64,000 bases of DNA from Streptomyces griseoaurantiacus (GCA_014656015.1 BNBP01000003.1:171597-235596); one strand, 5' to 3'; counted from the first letter of the stretch, positions 26,987 to 36,862 are shown. Program-made: numbers and translations. The notes: a model not told the origin generated them from the letters alone.

Positions 26987-27439
26987 TCAGGGGGTCGTCG
27001 CGCCCCGCGCCAGCGCGTGGCACACCGGCTGGACCCGCTCGGGCAGTTCGTCCGGCGGGCACCAGCGGGCCTCCAGGATCTCCGTGGGGTCGAGCCGCAG
27101 CTCGCCGCCCAGGAGCCGGGCCTCGTAGGCCACTTCGAGACGGTGGCGCAGGCCGCTGTTCAGCATCACCAGGCGGCCCGCCGCCACGTCGAGGCCGGTC
27201 TCCTCCTTCACCTCGCGCACCACGGTCGCACGGAAGTCCTCGCCCCTGCGGGCGAATCCGCTCGGCATGCCCCAGGGGCGGGACGGCGACCACATGCGGT
27301 GCCGCAGCATCAGCACCCGCCCCTCCTCGTCGCGCACGACACCGGTCACGCCGACCACGAACTTGGCGTTCAGGAGCCACATGACGCGGCTCTGCACGGG
27401 ACGCAGCAGTCGCCAGAGCCGGGCAAGGAGTCGTCGCAC
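26987..27439 (-). CDS. Nudix hydrolase
   Basis: 150 residues with an intact Nudix box: Gly61, Glu67, Arg75-Glu76, Glu79-Glu80 and Gly82 in GFARRGEDFRATVVREVKEE and TGL. The basic, hydrophobic N terminus (RRLLARLWRLLRPVQSRVMWLL) is an amphipathic extension seen in several streptomycete members and may contact membranes. It hydrolyses a nucleoside diphosphate linked to some group X using Mg2+; X is unknown. It converges with the dehydrogenase gene, and its own promoter faces the LRR gene. Confidence 0.9.
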   Translation of the reverse strand: MRRLLARLWRLLRPVQSRVMWLLNAKFVVGVTGVVRDEEGRVLMLRHRMWSPSRPWGMPSGFARRGEDFRATVVREVKEETGLDVAAGRLVMLNSGLRHRLEVAYEARLLGGELRLDPTEILEARWCPPDELPERVQPVCHALARGATTP

Positions 27440-27681
27440 GGGACCTCGAAGGGGGTAGGGGCGGGCGCGGTCACCGGTGGCGGCGCACGGCGAGCCACCA
27501 GGAGGAACGGTACGCCTCCGCCCGAGCCCCGGGCCGCGCGGCCGACCGGGCCGGCGGTGCGCCGGGCGGCGCGCCGAGTCGTGCGCCGGGGCGTGCGTCG
27601 TCCGGCGCGGCGAGACCGATGTCGGTGGGCACTGCTAGACATGCGCATCCGATACCGACACCCCAACACGCAAGGACCGCA

Positions 27682-28653
27682 ATGGAGTTCCTCGCCGATG
27701 TGCCGTGCCACCCGATCTCGGTGGACCACCTCAGCACGTTCCACGGACTGCCCGTCCACACCTTCCCCGGACTCGACGACGCCCGGCCGCTGCCGGAGGA
27801 CCCGGGCTCCGTCGCGTGGCGCCTCAGCTTCGACGACGGGGAGACCGACGAGGAGTACTGGGACCGCTTCCTCGCCACCGTGCCGCCGGAGTCGGTGCGC
27901 GCGCTCGTCTTCGGATACCCCTGGTACGGGATCGACGACACGGAGGACGGCGCGATCACCCCGCTGGTCGAGGCCGCCCCCCGGCTGACCTCCCTGGAGG
28001 CGGTGTTCCTCGGTGACGTCGTCGCCGAGGAGAGCGAGATCTCCTGGATCGAGCACGTCGACCTCACCCCGTTCCTCGCGGCCCACCCCCGGCTGCGCGA
28101 ACTCGGCGTGCGGGGCGCCCAGGGACTGGTGTTCCCGGCGGCCGGTCACGAGGGGCTGCGGACCCTGCGCTTCGAGACCGGCGGGCTGCCTTCCTCGGTG
28201 CTGCGCGACGTACTGGCCGGTGACCTGCCCTCGCTGGAGTGCCTGGAGTTGTGGCTCGGGAGCCAGTGGTACGAGGGCGACGTGAGCGTGGCGGACCTCC
28301 AGCCGCTGCTGTCCGGCGGGCGGCTGCCCGCACTGCGGCATCTGGGGCTGCAGAACAGCGAACTGCAGAACGAGATCGCCGCCGCCGTGGCCCACGCGCC
28401 CGTGGTGGCCCAGTTGGAGTCCCTGCGGCTGTCGATGGGCGTCCTGGACGAGACGGGCGCCGAGGCCCTGCTCGGCGGACAGCCGTTGACCCATCTGCGC
28501 TACCTGGACCTGCGGGACAACTTCCTCCCGGACGCCATGCTGCTGCGCCTCTGGGAGTCGCTGGAACCGGCGGGTGTGCGGGTGGACCTCTCCCCGCAGA
28601 AGAAGCCGGGCCGCCGCGACCCCGAGGAGCGCTACATCACCGTGGCGGAGTGA
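27682..28653 (+). CDS. STM4015-like leucine-rich-repeat protein
   Basis: 323 residues. After an N-terminal domain (FHGLPVHTFPGLDDA), repeated leucine-rich units appear from about residue 85: LTSLEAVFLGDV, LRELGVRGAQGL, LRTLRFETGGL, LECLELWLGSQW, LRHLGLQNSEL, LESLRLSMGVL, LRYLDLRDNFL. This is the family annotated STM4015 after a Salmonella gene. LRR arcs are protein-binding scaffolds. The gene is followed after 101 bp on the same strand by the wHTH-repeat gene, and the two may act together. Function unknown; cytosolic. Confidence 0.8.
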   Translation: MEFLADVPCHPISVDHLSTFHGLPVHTFPGLDDARPLPEDPGSVAWRLSFDDGETDEEYWDRFLATVPPESVRALVFGYPWYGIDDTEDGAITPLVEAAPRLTSLEAVFLGDVVAEESEISWIEHVDLTPFLAAHPRLRELGVRGAQGLVFPAAGHEGLRTLRFETGGLPSSVLRDVLAGDLPSLECLELWLGSQWYEGDVSVADLQPLLSGGRLPALRHLGLQNSELQNEIAAAVAHAPVVAQLESLRLSMGVLDETGAEALLGGQPLTHLRYLDLRDNFLPDAMLLRLWESLEPAGVRVDLSPQKKPGRRDPEERYITVAE

Positions 28654-28695
28654 CCCGCCCCGCCCCCGCACCCGTCCCCCCGGCACCCGCCCCGC

Positions 28696-28733
28696 GCCCA
28701 CGAGCCGTACCCGCGCCCACGAGCCGTACCCGC
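28696..28733. repeat. Two 19-bp tandem repeats between the LRR and wHTH-repeat genes
   Basis: The 19-bp unit GCCCACGAGCCGTACCCGC occurs twice without a gap, immediately before the Shine-Dalgarno of the next gene. Confidence 0.85.
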
Positions 28734-28754
28734 GCCCTTCCCCGAGAGGCCGAC

Positions 28755-31091
28755 ATGCCGCACGACGCCCAGCCCCCCGCCACCGACCACGACCGGCGCC
28801 TCACCAGCGTCGGGGTGGACGCCGAGGCCCCCTGGCTCGACCCGGCCGCCCCCGTGCCCCTGGGGCACCTCGTGCGCGCGGCGGAGGTGTGCCGCACGGA
28901 ACCCGCAGAGGTCCGCTCCCGCCTCGCGGAACTCGGGTACCAGGTCCCCTCCGCCGCCCGAACCGCCACGCTGACCAGGGACGACGTCAGCCTGCTCCGG
29001 CGCAGTGACACCGTCCGGCACTGGCTCGGTCCCGAGGACGCCCCGTACGTGCGGGGCCATGTCCTGTGGGTCGCCGAAACCCTGAAGAAGTCACCCGCCG
29101 AGATCGCGGTCCGGCTCGCCGAACTCGGGCAGCCCGCACCCGCGCCCGAGAGCCTCCCGGAGACGGTGGAGTACGGCGACCTGGACGTGACCCGCTCCAA
29201 GGACCGGCTCATCCCCGACGACGTGCCCGTGCCCCTGTCCCACCTGCTGGCGATCGCGCCCTTCGGCTCGAAGGGGGAGGACCTGGGACAGCGACTGTCG
29301 GAGGTGGTCGCGGTGCGCGACCGCCTCCTGGCCTTCGGCTACCAGGTCGACCCCGCCGTCATGGAACTCACGGCCGAGGACCTGGTCCTGCTCACCGAGG
29401 ACCAGGACGGGCGCCGCCCCGCGCTCGACCCCGCCCGGCCCGTGCCGCTCGCCCACCTCCTGTGCGCCGCCCACGCCCTGGACCGCTCCCCCCAGGACCT
29501 CGCGGACCGGCTGCGCCTCTTCGGACACCACCGGCTGCCCGCGGGCCCGCTGCCCGCCGCCGTGACCCGCGAGACGGCGGAGGCCCTCGTCCGCGGCGAC
29601 GGCGAGCGGCTCGCCGACGAGGACCCCGAGTGGTTCCCCCACCTCGTCGAGGTCGCGGCCCGCACCGGGCGGGCACCCGCCGAACTCGCGGACCACCTGC
29701 GCGCGCTCGGCTTCGCCGTCCCCCACGAGTACCTCCCCGCCGAGGCCCGCGAGGGCGACACCCGTCTCCTGTGGCGTGGGCGGGTCGCCGGGAAGCCCTT
29801 CGACCTGGCGCGCACGCGGCCCGTGCCGGTGGGCCACGTGCTGTCCAGGGCGCACGACCGGGGCGTGTCCGCCGCCTCGGTCGCCGCCCGGCTGCGGGAA
29901 CTGGGCTACACCCACGTCCCCGCGGTCCCCGACCGCTGCCTCACCGAGGAGGACGTGCGGCTGATCCGTGACGACGTGGAGTACGGCCTGCGGGTGCCGG
30001 CCGACACCGTCCGCCTCGGCCGGCTCGTGCGGGCCGCGGCCGACGAGGGCATCGGCCTGCGTGAGGCGGCCGAGCGCTACCGGGCCCTCGGCTACACCGA
30101 TGTCGACCTCCCGCCGGGCCCCCTCCCCGAGCGCGTCGACGAGCGGGACGCCCGTCTGATCGAGAGCGACGAGGCGTGGCCGTCCTCGGACCACGCCTTC
30201 CGCGTCCCGTACGTGGTGCGTCGGGCCGACGCCCTCGGGATCGCCCCCGCCGCGGTCGCGCGCCGACTGGGCGAGCTGGGCTTCCGCGAGGTGCCCGGGG
30301 GGCTGCCGGAGACGGTGCACCGCGGCGACCTCGCGATGATCAGCGAGGACGCCCGGCCGGGCGGCGAGCCCCTGCCGCCCACAGGGGTCGCGGCGGGACA
30401 CGTCCGGCACGCCGCCGACGTCCTGGGCATCGGCGTCCACGAGGTCGCGGACCGGCTGCTCGCCCTCGGCTGGGAGCCGGACGTCCGGCCGGAGCCCGGC
30501 GACGAGGTGATCGTCAGCCGGGACGCCGACGGACGCGCGCCCTGGCAGGGCTGGGGAGCGGGCCTCGGGCACGTCCTCCTCGCGGCGAGGGCACTCGGCC
30601 GCAGCCCGGAGGAGATCAACGAGCGCAGCACGGAACTGGGCCGGGAACGGCAGCCGCTGCCCGACGCCGAGGGCTTCGAGGACGAGGACGTCGTCCTGCT
30701 CGGCGAGAACCTGGACGGCCGCGGGCCCTGGCTGCCGTGGGGGGCGTCCCCGTCGCTGGAGCACGTGCTGCGGGCCGCGCGGGTCACCGGCCGCACCCCC
30801 GAGGAGGTCGGGGACCGGCTGCGGCGGCTGGGCCACCGGGTCAAGGTCCCGGCCGGGATCGAGGTGGACGACATCGAGGTGCTGCGGGCCCTGCCGAGCC
30901 GCTACGACGGGCACGTCCGGGACACCGGGGAGGTGCTCGGCGTCGCGAGCCGGACGGGCAGGAGCCCGGCGGAGGTGGCCGCGCGGCTGTCGGTGCTGGG
31001 CATCGCCCACCCGGACCTGGACTTCCCGGCCCGCCGCCCCGCCCCGAGCCCGCCCCGGACCCGCCGGGCGAGCACGGCGGGAGACGCGTGA
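28755..31091 (+). CDS. Tandem wHTH-like repeat protein (about 12 units)
   Basis: 778 residues built almost wholly of ~60-residue repeats. Each unit has a helix of type VPLGHVLRAAxxLGRSP, a second helix EEVAxRLxxLGY, then an acidic stretch E-DV-LL followed by a DLDGRxPWL turn. Twelve units can be counted; the two central ones (around residues 150-210) are the most divergent. This matches the winged-HTH repeats that NCBI calls wHTH domains in large streptomycete proteins, which computational studies place in NTPase-based conflict or signalling systems. No ATPase, caspase, Hsp90 or nuclease domain is present, so this would be the adaptor part only. The C terminus is Pro/Arg-rich. ATG at 28755 has GAGAGG upstream. 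Confidence 0.75.
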   Translation: MPHDAQPPATDHDRRLTSVGVDAEAPWLDPAAPVPLGHLVRAAEVCRTEPAEVRSRLAELGYQVPSAARTATLTRDDVSLLRRSDTVRHWLGPEDAPYVRGHVLWVAETLKKSPAEIAVRLAELGQPAPAPESLPETVEYGDLDVTRSKDRLIPDDVPVPLSHLLAIAPFGSKGEDLGQRLSEVVAVRDRLLAFGYQVDPAVMELTAEDLVLLTEDQDGRRPALDPARPVPLAHLLCAAHALDRSPQDLADRLRLFGHHRLPAGPLPAAVTRETAEALVRGDGERLADEDPEWFPHLVEVAARTGRAPAELADHLRALGFAVPHEYLPAEAREGDTRLLWRGRVAGKPFDLARTRPVPVGHVLSRAHDRGVSAASVAARLRELGYTHVPAVPDRCLTEEDVRLIRDDVEYGLRVPADTVRLGRLVRAAADEGIGLREAAERYRALGYTDVDLPPGPLPERVDERDARLIESDEAWPSSDHAFRVPYVVRRADALGIAPAAVARRLGELGFREVPGGLPETVHRGDLAMISEDARPGGEPLPPTGVAAGHVRHAADVLGIGVHEVADRLLALGWEPDVRPEPGDEVIVSRDADGRAPWQGWGAGLGHVLLAARALGRSPEEINERSTELGRERQPLPDAEGFEDEDVVLLGENLDGRGPWLPWGASPSLEHVLRAARVTGRTPEEVGDRLRRLGHRVKVPAGIEVDDIEVLRALPSRYDGHVRDTGEVLGVASRTGRSPAEVAARLSVLGIAHPDLDFPARRPAPSPPRTRRASTAGDA

Positions 31092-31166
31092 AGAGGCGAG
31101 TAACGAGTTGACCGGAGCGGGGCCGCGGTCGCATGGTCAGGGGTGCGGAGGCGTACGGTGCTGACG

Positions 31167-31208
31167 TAGTGCATTCTCCTGGACTGCGAAGTCCATCAGG
31201 GTGCACTA
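31167..31208. promoter_or_regulatory. 42-bp nested dyad in the leader of the EamA transporter gene
   Basis: Outer arms TAGTGCA (31167-31173) and TGCACTA (31202-31208) enclose inner arms TGGACT and AGTCCA around a GCGA loop. As RNA this folds into a long hairpin with a GNRA loop; as DNA it offers two stacked dyads. It lies 80 bp before the GTG start. Confidence 0.65.
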
Positions 31209-31287
31209 TGGCGACGCATGCGCTTCCGAGCCGTCGCTGCGCCCGCAGCCCCGCCCCGGTTCCGTTCCGACGTCCCTGGAAGGCCCC

Positions 31288-32262
31288 GTGACCACCCCCA
31301 GCGCCGCCACCCCGCCCACCGCCTCCGGGACGGCGGCCGATGCCGGCCCCGCGGCGGCCCCGGGCCGACGGGGCTCCCTGGGCCCCGTCGGACTGGTGCT
31401 CGCCGGCGGGATCTCCGTGCAGTTCGGGGCCGCCCTCGCGGTCAACCTGATGCCACGTGCCGGCGCGCTCGGCGTGGTCACGCTGCGGCTGGCGATGGCC
31501 GCGGTGCTGATGATCGTCGTCTGCCGCCCCCGGCTGCGGGGCCACTCGCGCGCCGACTGGGGCACGGTCCTGGCGTTCGGCCTCGCCATGGGCGCGATGA
31601 ACGGCATGTTCTACCAGGCCGTCTCCCGTATCCCGCTCGGCCCCGCCGTCACCCTGGAGGTGCTCGGCCCGCTCGCCCTGTCCGTCCTCGCCTCGCGCCG
31701 GGCGGTCAACCTCGTCTGGGCCGCGCTCGCCCTCGCGGGCGTCTTCCTCCTCGGCGGCGGGGGCTTCGAGGGTCTCGACCCCGCCGGGGTCGCCTTCGCG
31801 CTCGGCGCCGGCGCGATGTGGGCGGCGTACATCGTCTTCAGCGCGCGCACCGGGCGCCGTTTCCCGCAGGCCGACGGGCTGGCGCTGGCGCTGGTCGTCG
31901 CGGCGGTGCTGATCACGCCGCTGGGGATCGCCGAGTCCGGTTCCAAGCTGCTGGTGCCGACGACGCTGGGGCTGGGGGCGGCGGTGGCGTGCCTGTCCTC
32001 CGTGCTGCCGTACACCCTGGAACTGCTCGCGCTGCGCCGGCTGCCCGCCTCGACGTTCGCGATCCTGATGAGCCTGGAACCCGCCCTCGCCGCCCTCGCG
32101 GGCTTCCTGATCCTGCACCAGTCCCTCAGGCTCCCCGAGGTGCTGGCCATCGCCCTCGTCATCGCGGCGAGCATGGGCGCGGTCCGCACCCAGGTCGGCC
32201 GGGGCGAGCGGCGGGGCCGCCGGGACCGGCGGGTGACCCCGGAGTCCGGCGTCAACGCCTGA
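31288..32262 (+). CDS. EamA/DMT-family transporter (RhtA-like)
   Basis: 324 residues with ten predicted hydrophobic helices in two EamA halves (FGAALAVNLMPRAGALGVVT; LPASTFAILMSLEPALAALA). The segment TFAILMSLEPALAALAGFLIL is the hallmark of RhtA-like exporters of threonine/homoserine and related metabolites. GTG at 31288 has GGAAGG upstream; about 30 residues of Ala/Thr/Pro precede the first helix. A nested hairpin in the leader suggests regulated expression. Confidence 0.85.
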   Translation: MTTPSAATPPTASGTAADAGPAAAPGRRGSLGPVGLVLAGGISVQFGAALAVNLMPRAGALGVVTLRLAMAAVLMIVVCRPRLRGHSRADWGTVLAFGLAMGAMNGMFYQAVSRIPLGPAVTLEVLGPLALSVLASRRAVNLVWAALALAGVFLLGGGGFEGLDPAGVAFALGAGAMWAAYIVFSARTGRRFPQADGLALALVVAAVLITPLGIAESGSKLLVPTTLGLGAAVACLSSVLPYTLELLALRRLPASTFAILMSLEPALAALAGFLILHQSLRLPEVLAIALVIAASMGAVRTQVGRGERRGRRDRRVTPESGVNA

Positions 32263-32398
32263 GCCCTCCGCACGGCCCCCGTACCGGCCGCACGGGGTCG
32301 GCACCGCCCGCGCGGCGCCCGCACCGGTCCGTGCGGCGGAACGGCCGGGGTGCCCGCGTGCCGGCGCGGGGCCCGGGAAACAACCGGCCGGAAAGCAT

Positions 32399-32412
32399 GC
32401 AAGCACGCTTGC
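32399..32412. promoter_or_regulatory. Palindrome before the carboxylase operon, probable TetR site
   Basis: GCAAGC-AC-GCTTGC is a perfect dyad extended by partial symmetry on both sides (GCATGCAAGC...GCTTGCTTG). It lies 106 bp before the first gene of the operon in a local AT-rich patch. It is a natural target for the TetR protein encoded at the end of the operon. Confidence 0.65.
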
Positions 32413-32517
32413 TTGTTTTCCGGGCCGCTGCCATGCTCCCTCGCACACCGCCGCGCCCCCGGGCCGGCGGCGCACCGCCGAGCTCGTGCCGTGTCCGTGC
32501 CGGAAGGGGAGCGCCCC

Positions 32518-33327
32518 GTGTCCGATCCGACGCCCGTGCTGGACGACCTGTACGAGGAGAGCGAGGAGCTGGACCGGCTCGTCGCCGACCTCCCGGCGGA
32601 GCGGTGGCGCCGGCCCACCCCCGCGCCCGGCTGGAGCATCGCCCACCAGATCGCGCACCTGGCCTGGACCGACCGCTCCGCGCTCGTCGCCGTCACCGAT
32701 CCGGACGGCTTCGGCGCCCTCGTCGAGCAGGCGGTCGCCGCGCCCGGCACCTTCGTGGACCGGGGCGCGGAGGAGGGCGCCGCACACCCGCCGGACGTGC
32801 TGCTCGCCGACTGGCGCGAGGGGCGCGCGGCCCTGCGGAAGGCGCTGTGCGCCGCGCCCCCCGGCGCCCGCTTCCCCTGGTACGGGCCGCCCATGTCGAC
32901 CGCCTCCATGGCCACCGGACGGCTCATGGAGACCTGGGCCCACGGCCAGGACGTCGCCGACGCGCTGGGTGTCACCCGCACCCCCGCCCTCCGGCTGCGG
33001 CACATCGTGCGGATCGGCGTGCGGGCCCGCGACTTCGCCTTCCTGACGCACCAGCTCGCCCCGCCGGCCGAGGAGTTCCGCGTCGAGGTGACCGCGCCGG
33101 ACGGCACGCTCTGGGCGTACGGGCCCGAGGACGCCGCCCAGCGGGTCACCGGCCCGGCGCTCGACTTCTGCCTCCTGGTCACCCAGCGCGCCCACCGCGC
33201 CGACCTCGCGGTCCGGGCCGAGGGGCCGGAGGCCGACCGGTGGCTGGACATCGCCCAGGCCTTCGCGGGCCCACCGGGCGCCGGACGCGCCCCCGGGAGC
33301 GGCCGCCCCGGGGGAGCCCGCCCGTGA
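32518..33327 (+). CDS. TIGR03084-family (DinB/mycothiol-isomerase-like) protein
   Basis: 269 residues. N-terminal MDMPI/DinB-like helical bundle ([46 protein letters not shown]), in which the histidines of HQIAHL and WAHGQD are the usual metal ligands. GTG at 32518 follows GGAAGGGGA by seven bases. The C-terminal ~20 residues are Gly/Pro/Arg-rich. It is the first gene of the operon and overlaps the next by GTGA. TIGR03084 proteins are regularly found beside acyl-CoA carboxylase clusters in actinomycetes but have no assigned activity; a mycothiol- or metal-dependent step is a guess. Confidence 0.82.
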   Translation: MSDPTPVLDDLYEESEELDRLVADLPAERWRRPTPAPGWSIAHQIAHLAWTDRSALVAVTDPDGFGALVEQAVAAPGTFVDRGAEEGAAHPPDVLLADWREGRAALRKALCAAPPGARFPWYGPPMSTASMATGRLMETWAHGQDVADALGVTRTPALRLRHIVRIGVRARDFAFLTHQLAPPAEEFRVEVTAPDGTLWAYGPEDAAQRVTGPALDFCLLVTQRAHRADLAVRAEGPEADRWLDIAQAFAGPPGAGRAPGSGRPGGARP

Positions 33328-35267
33328 CCGGCGCCCGGGGAACGGACCCGAGCACCGCCCGTGCCACCGGCCCGGCGAGGGCCCCGGCGCCCGGCACCCC
33401 GCCGCCCGCCCCGCTGCGCATAGGCAACGCCTCCGGCTTCTACGGCGACCGCTTCTCCGCCCTGCGCGAGATGCTCATCGACGGTCCCCTCGACGTCCTC
33501 ACCGGCGACTACCTCGCCGAACTGACCATGCTGATCCTGGGCCGCGACCGGCTGAAGGACCCCACCGCCGGGTACGCCCGCACCTTCCTGCGCCAACTGG
33601 AGGAATGCCTCGGCCTCGCGCACGAGCGGGGCGTGAGGATCGTCAGCAACGCCGGGGGACTCAACCCCGCCGGGCTCGCCGAGGCCGTCCGCGCGCTCGC
33701 CGGACGGCTCGGCATCCCCGTCCGCGTCGCCCACGTCGAGGGCGAGGACCTCACCGCCGCCCACCCCGGCACCCTCGCCGCCCACGCCTACCTCGGCGGG
33801 CACGGCATCGCGGCCTGCCTGCGCGAGGGCGCCGACGTCGTCGTCACCGGGCGGGTCACCGACGCCGCCCTCGTCACCGGGCCCGCCCTCGCCCACTTCG
33901 GCTGGGCGCCGGACGACTACGACGCCCTCGCGGGCGCGGTCGTCGCGGGCCACGTCCTGGAGTGCGGCGCCCAGGCCACCGGCGGCAACTACGCCTTCTT
34001 CACCGCCCACCCGCGCGCCCGGCTGCGCCACCCCGGCTTCCCGCTCGCCGAACTCCACGCCGACGGCAGCGCCGTCCTCACCAAGCACGAGGGCACCGGC
34101 GGCGTCGTCGACCTCGGCACCGTCACCGCGCAGCTCCTCTACGAGACGGCGGGCGCCCGCTACCCCGGCCCCGACGTCACCGCCCGCCTCGACACCGCGC
34201 GCCTCAGCCAGGAGGGGCCCGACCGGGTCCGTGTCGAGGGAGTGCGCGGGGAGCCGCCACCGCCCACCCTCAAGGTCGGCCTCAACCGCCTCGGCGGCTT
34301 CCGCAACGAGGTCGTCCTCGTCCTCACCGGGCTCGACGTGGCCGAGAAGGCCGCCCTGGTCAGGGAGCAGATGGAGGACGCCTTCGCCGCCGGCACCCGG
34401 CCCCGCGAGGTGCGCTGGGACCTCGTCCGCACCGACCGGCCCGACGCCGGCACGGAGGAGACCGCGAGCGCGCTGCTCCGGCTCGTCGTCCGCGACCCGG
34501 ACGCCGACACCGTCGGCCGGGCGTTCAGCGGCGCCGCCGTCGAACTCGCCCTCGCCAGCTACCCCGGCTTCCACGTCCTCGCGCCCCCCGGCAGGGCCAC
34601 CCCCTACGGCGTCTTCGAGGCCGCCTACGCCGACCGGGACACCGTGCCCCACCTCGCCGTCCTGCCCGACGGCCGCCGCCTGACCGTGCCCCCGCCGCCC
34701 GGCAGCCGCCCGCTGGAGGTGGTGCCCACGCCCGGGCTGCCCGAGCCCCTGCCGCCCGGCCCGGTGCGGCGGGCGCCGCTCGGCCTGGTCGCCGGGGCCC
34801 GCAGCGGAGACAAGGGCGGCGATGCCAACATCGGCGTCTGGGCGCCCACCGAGGAGGCCTGGCGCTGGCTCGCGCACACGCTGACCGTCGACCGGCTGCG
34901 GCGACTGCTCCCCGAGACCGCGGACCTCGCCGTCACCCGGCACGTCCTGCCCAACCTGCGCGCGCTGAACTTCGTCGTCGCCGGAATCCTCGGCGAGGGC
35001 GTCGCCGCCCGGGCCCGCTTCGACCCCCAGGCCAAGGCACTCGGCGAATGGCTGCGCTCCCGCCACCTGGACATCCCGGAAGCCCTGCTCACCGGCAGCC
35101 CGGACGCCACGCCGGCCCACACCGCGGAAGCCCTCCCGGCCGACGCCCCGCCCGCGCCGCCGCCGCGCGCCCAAGCACCGACGACCACCGAAGCACCGCC
35201 GACCACCGAAGCACCGACGACCACCTCAGCGCCGCCGACCACCGAGAACCCGGAGGCCGCCCCATGA
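33324..35267 (+). CDS. AtuA-like (acyclic terpene utilisation family) protein
   Basis: 647 residues. The DUF1446/AtuA core (about 30-470) shows [54 protein letters not shown] and [15 protein letters not shown] second domain near 490-610 contains [15 protein letters not shown]. The family is needed for citronellol/geraniol catabolism in Pseudomonas, where its biochemical role is unsettled. The last ~35 residues are a Thr/Pro repeat ([20 protein letters not shown]) foreign to the family. It overlaps both neighbours by 4 bp, so it is an integral part of the operon. Confidence 0.88.
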   Translation: MTGARGTDPSTARATGPARAPAPGTPPPAPLRIGNASGFYGDRFSALREMLIDGPLDVLTGDYLAELTMLILGRDRLKDPTAGYARTFLRQLEECLGLAHERGVRIVSNAGGLNPAGLAEAVRALAGRLGIPVRVAHVEGEDLTAAHPGTLAAHAYLGGHGIAACLREGADVVVTGRVTDAALVTGPALAHFGWAPDDYDALAGAVVAGHVLECGAQATGGNYAFFTAHPRARLRHPGFPLAELHADGSAVLTKHEGTGGVVDLGTVTAQLLYETAGARYPGPDVTARLDTARLSQEGPDRVRVEGVRGEPPPPTLKVGLNRLGGFRNEVVLVLTGLDVAEKAALVREQMEDAFAAGTRPREVRWDLVRTDRPDAGTEETASALLRLVVRDPDADTVGRAFSGAAVELALASYPGFHVLAPPGRATPYGVFEAAYADRDTVPHLAVLPDGRRLTVPPPPGSRPLEVVPTPGLPEPLPPGPVRRAPLGLVAGARSGDKGGDANIGVWAPTEEAWRWLAHTLTVDRLRRLLPETADLAVTRHVLPNLRALNFVVAGILGEGVAARARFDPQAKALGEWLRSRHLDIPEALLTGSPDATPAHTAEALPADAPPAPPPRAQAPTTTEAPPTTEAPTTTSAPPTTENPEAAP

Positions 35268-36862
35268 CCGTCCTCGCCTCGTCCCTGGACACCGGCGCCC
35301 CCGAGTACGCCGAGAACCGCGCCGCCATGCGGGAGAAGCTCGCCGCGCTGGAGGCCGAGCACGCCAAGGCGCTCGCGGGCGGCGGCGAGAAGTACGTCGA
35401 GCGGCATCGCGCGCGCGGCAAGCTGCTCGCCCGGGAGCGCATCGAACTGCTCCTGGACCCCGACACCCCGTTCCTCGAACTGTCCCCGCTCGCCGCGTGG
35501 GGCAGCGAGTACACCGTCGGCGCCTCCCTCGTCACCGGGATCGGGGTGGTGGAGGGGGTGGAGTGCCTGATCACCGCCAACGACCCCACCGTGCGCGGCG
35601 GCGCCAGCAACCCCTGGTCGCTGAGGAAGGCCCTGCGCGCCAACGACATCGCGCTCGCCAACCGGCTGCCCTGCGTCAGCCTCGTGGAGTCCGGCGGCGC
35701 CGACCTCCCCTCGCAGAAGGAGATCTTCATCCCGGGCGGGGCCGTCTTCCGCGACCTGACCCGGCTCTCCGCCGCCGGAATCCCCACGATCGCCGTCGTC
35801 TTCGGCAACTCGACCGCCGGGGGCGCGTACATCCCCGGCATGTCCGACCACGTGATCATGGTCAAGGACCGCGCCAAGGTCTTCCTCGGCGGCCCGCCCC
35901 TGGTCAAGATGGCCACCGGCGAGGAGAGCGACGACGAGTCCCTCGGCGGCGCCGACATGCACGCGCGGGTCTCGGGCCTCGCGGACCACTTCGCCCTCGA
36001 CGAGCCGGACGCCCTGCGCCAGGCCCGGCGGGTGATCGCCCGCCTCGACCACCGCAAGGCGTACGGCGATCCGGGCCCCGCCGAACCGCCGAGACACGAC
36101 GAGGAGGAGCTCCTCGGGATCGTCCCCGAGGACCTCAGGACGCCCTTCGACCCGCGCGAGGTCATCGCCCGCCTCGTCGACGGCTCCGACTTCGACGAGT
36201 TCAAACCGCTGTACGGGCCCAGCCTGGTCACCGGCTGGGCCGCTTTGCACGGCTGCCCCGTCGGCATCCTCGCCAACGCCCGGGGTGTGCTGTTCAGTGC
36301 CGAGTCGCAGAAGGCCGCCCAGTTCATCCAGCTCGCCAACCAGCGCGACATCCCGCTGCTGTTCCTGCACAACACCACCGGCTACATGGTCGGCGCCGAG
36401 TACGAGCAGGGCGGCATCATCAAGCACGGCGCCATGATGATCAACGCCGTCGCCAACTCGAAGGTGCCGCACCTCTCCGTCCTCATGGGCGCCTCCTACG
36501 GCGCCGGCCACTACGGCATGTGCGGGCGCGCCTTCGACCCCCGCTTCCTGTTCGCCTGGCCCAGCGCCAAGTCCGCCGTCATGGGACCCCAGCAGCTCGC
36601 CGGCGTCCTCTCCCTCGTCGCCCGCCAGTCCGCCGCCGCCAAGGGCCGCCCCTACGACGACGAGGCCGACGCCGGGCTGCGCGCGATGGTGGAGCAGCAG
36701 ATCGAGTCCGAGTCGCTGCCCCTGTTCCTCTCGGGGCGCCTCTACGACGACGGCGTCATCGACCCGCGGGACACCCGCACCGTCCTCGGCCTGTGCCTGT
36801 CCGCGATCCGCACCGCCCCCTTCGAGGGCGCGCGGGGCGGCTTCGGCGTCTTCCGGATGTGA
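35264..36862 (+). CDS. Acyl-CoA carboxylase, carboxyltransferase beta subunit (MCC/GCC type)
   Basis: 532 residues, the length of methylcrotonyl- or geranyl-CoA carboxylase beta chains. Crotonase-type oxyanion segments are present: SGGADLPSQKEIF and NSTAGGAYIPGMSD in the first half; NTTGYMVGAEYEQGGIIKHG and GASYGAGHYGMCGRAF in the second. It transfers carboxyl from biotin to the acyl-CoA. The first codons ([20 protein letters not shown]) are typical of the MCC group rather than acetyl/propionyl-CoA carboxylases. Coupled to the AtuA-like gene by ATGA and followed after 13 bp by its biotin subunit. Confidence 0.93.
   Translation: MTVLASSLDTGAPEYAENRAAMREKLAALEAEHAKALAGGGEKYVERHRARGKLLARERIELLLDPDTPFLELSPLAAWGSEYTVGASLVTGIGVVEGVECLITANDPTVRGGASNPWSLRKALRANDIALANRLPCVSLVESGGADLPSQKEIFIPGGAVFRDLTRLSAAGIPTIAVVFGNSTAGGAYIPGMSDHVIMVKDRAKVFLGGPPLVKMATGEESDDESLGGADMHARVSGLADHFALDEPDALRQARRVIARLDHRKAYGDPGPAEPPRHDEEELLGIVPEDLRTPFDPREVIARLVDGSDFDEFKPLYGPSLVTGWAALHGCPVGILANARGVLFSAESQKAAQFIQLANQRDIPLLFLHNTTGYMVGAEYEQGGIIKHGAMMINAVANSKVPHLSVLMGASYGAGHYGMCGRAFDPRFLFAWPSAKSAVMGPQQLAGVLSLVARQSAAAKGRPYDDEADAGLRAMVEQQIESESLPLFLSGRLYDDGVIDPRDTRTVLGLCLSAIRTAPFEGARGGFGVFRM

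Noticed and set aside
23877..27128. 1083-codon frame overlapping the FAD/Fe-S dehydrogenase
   Set aside because: It is the same strand shifted by one base; the product is Arg/Gly/Ala-rich without motifs, while the alternative frame shows intact FAD and Fe-S motifs.
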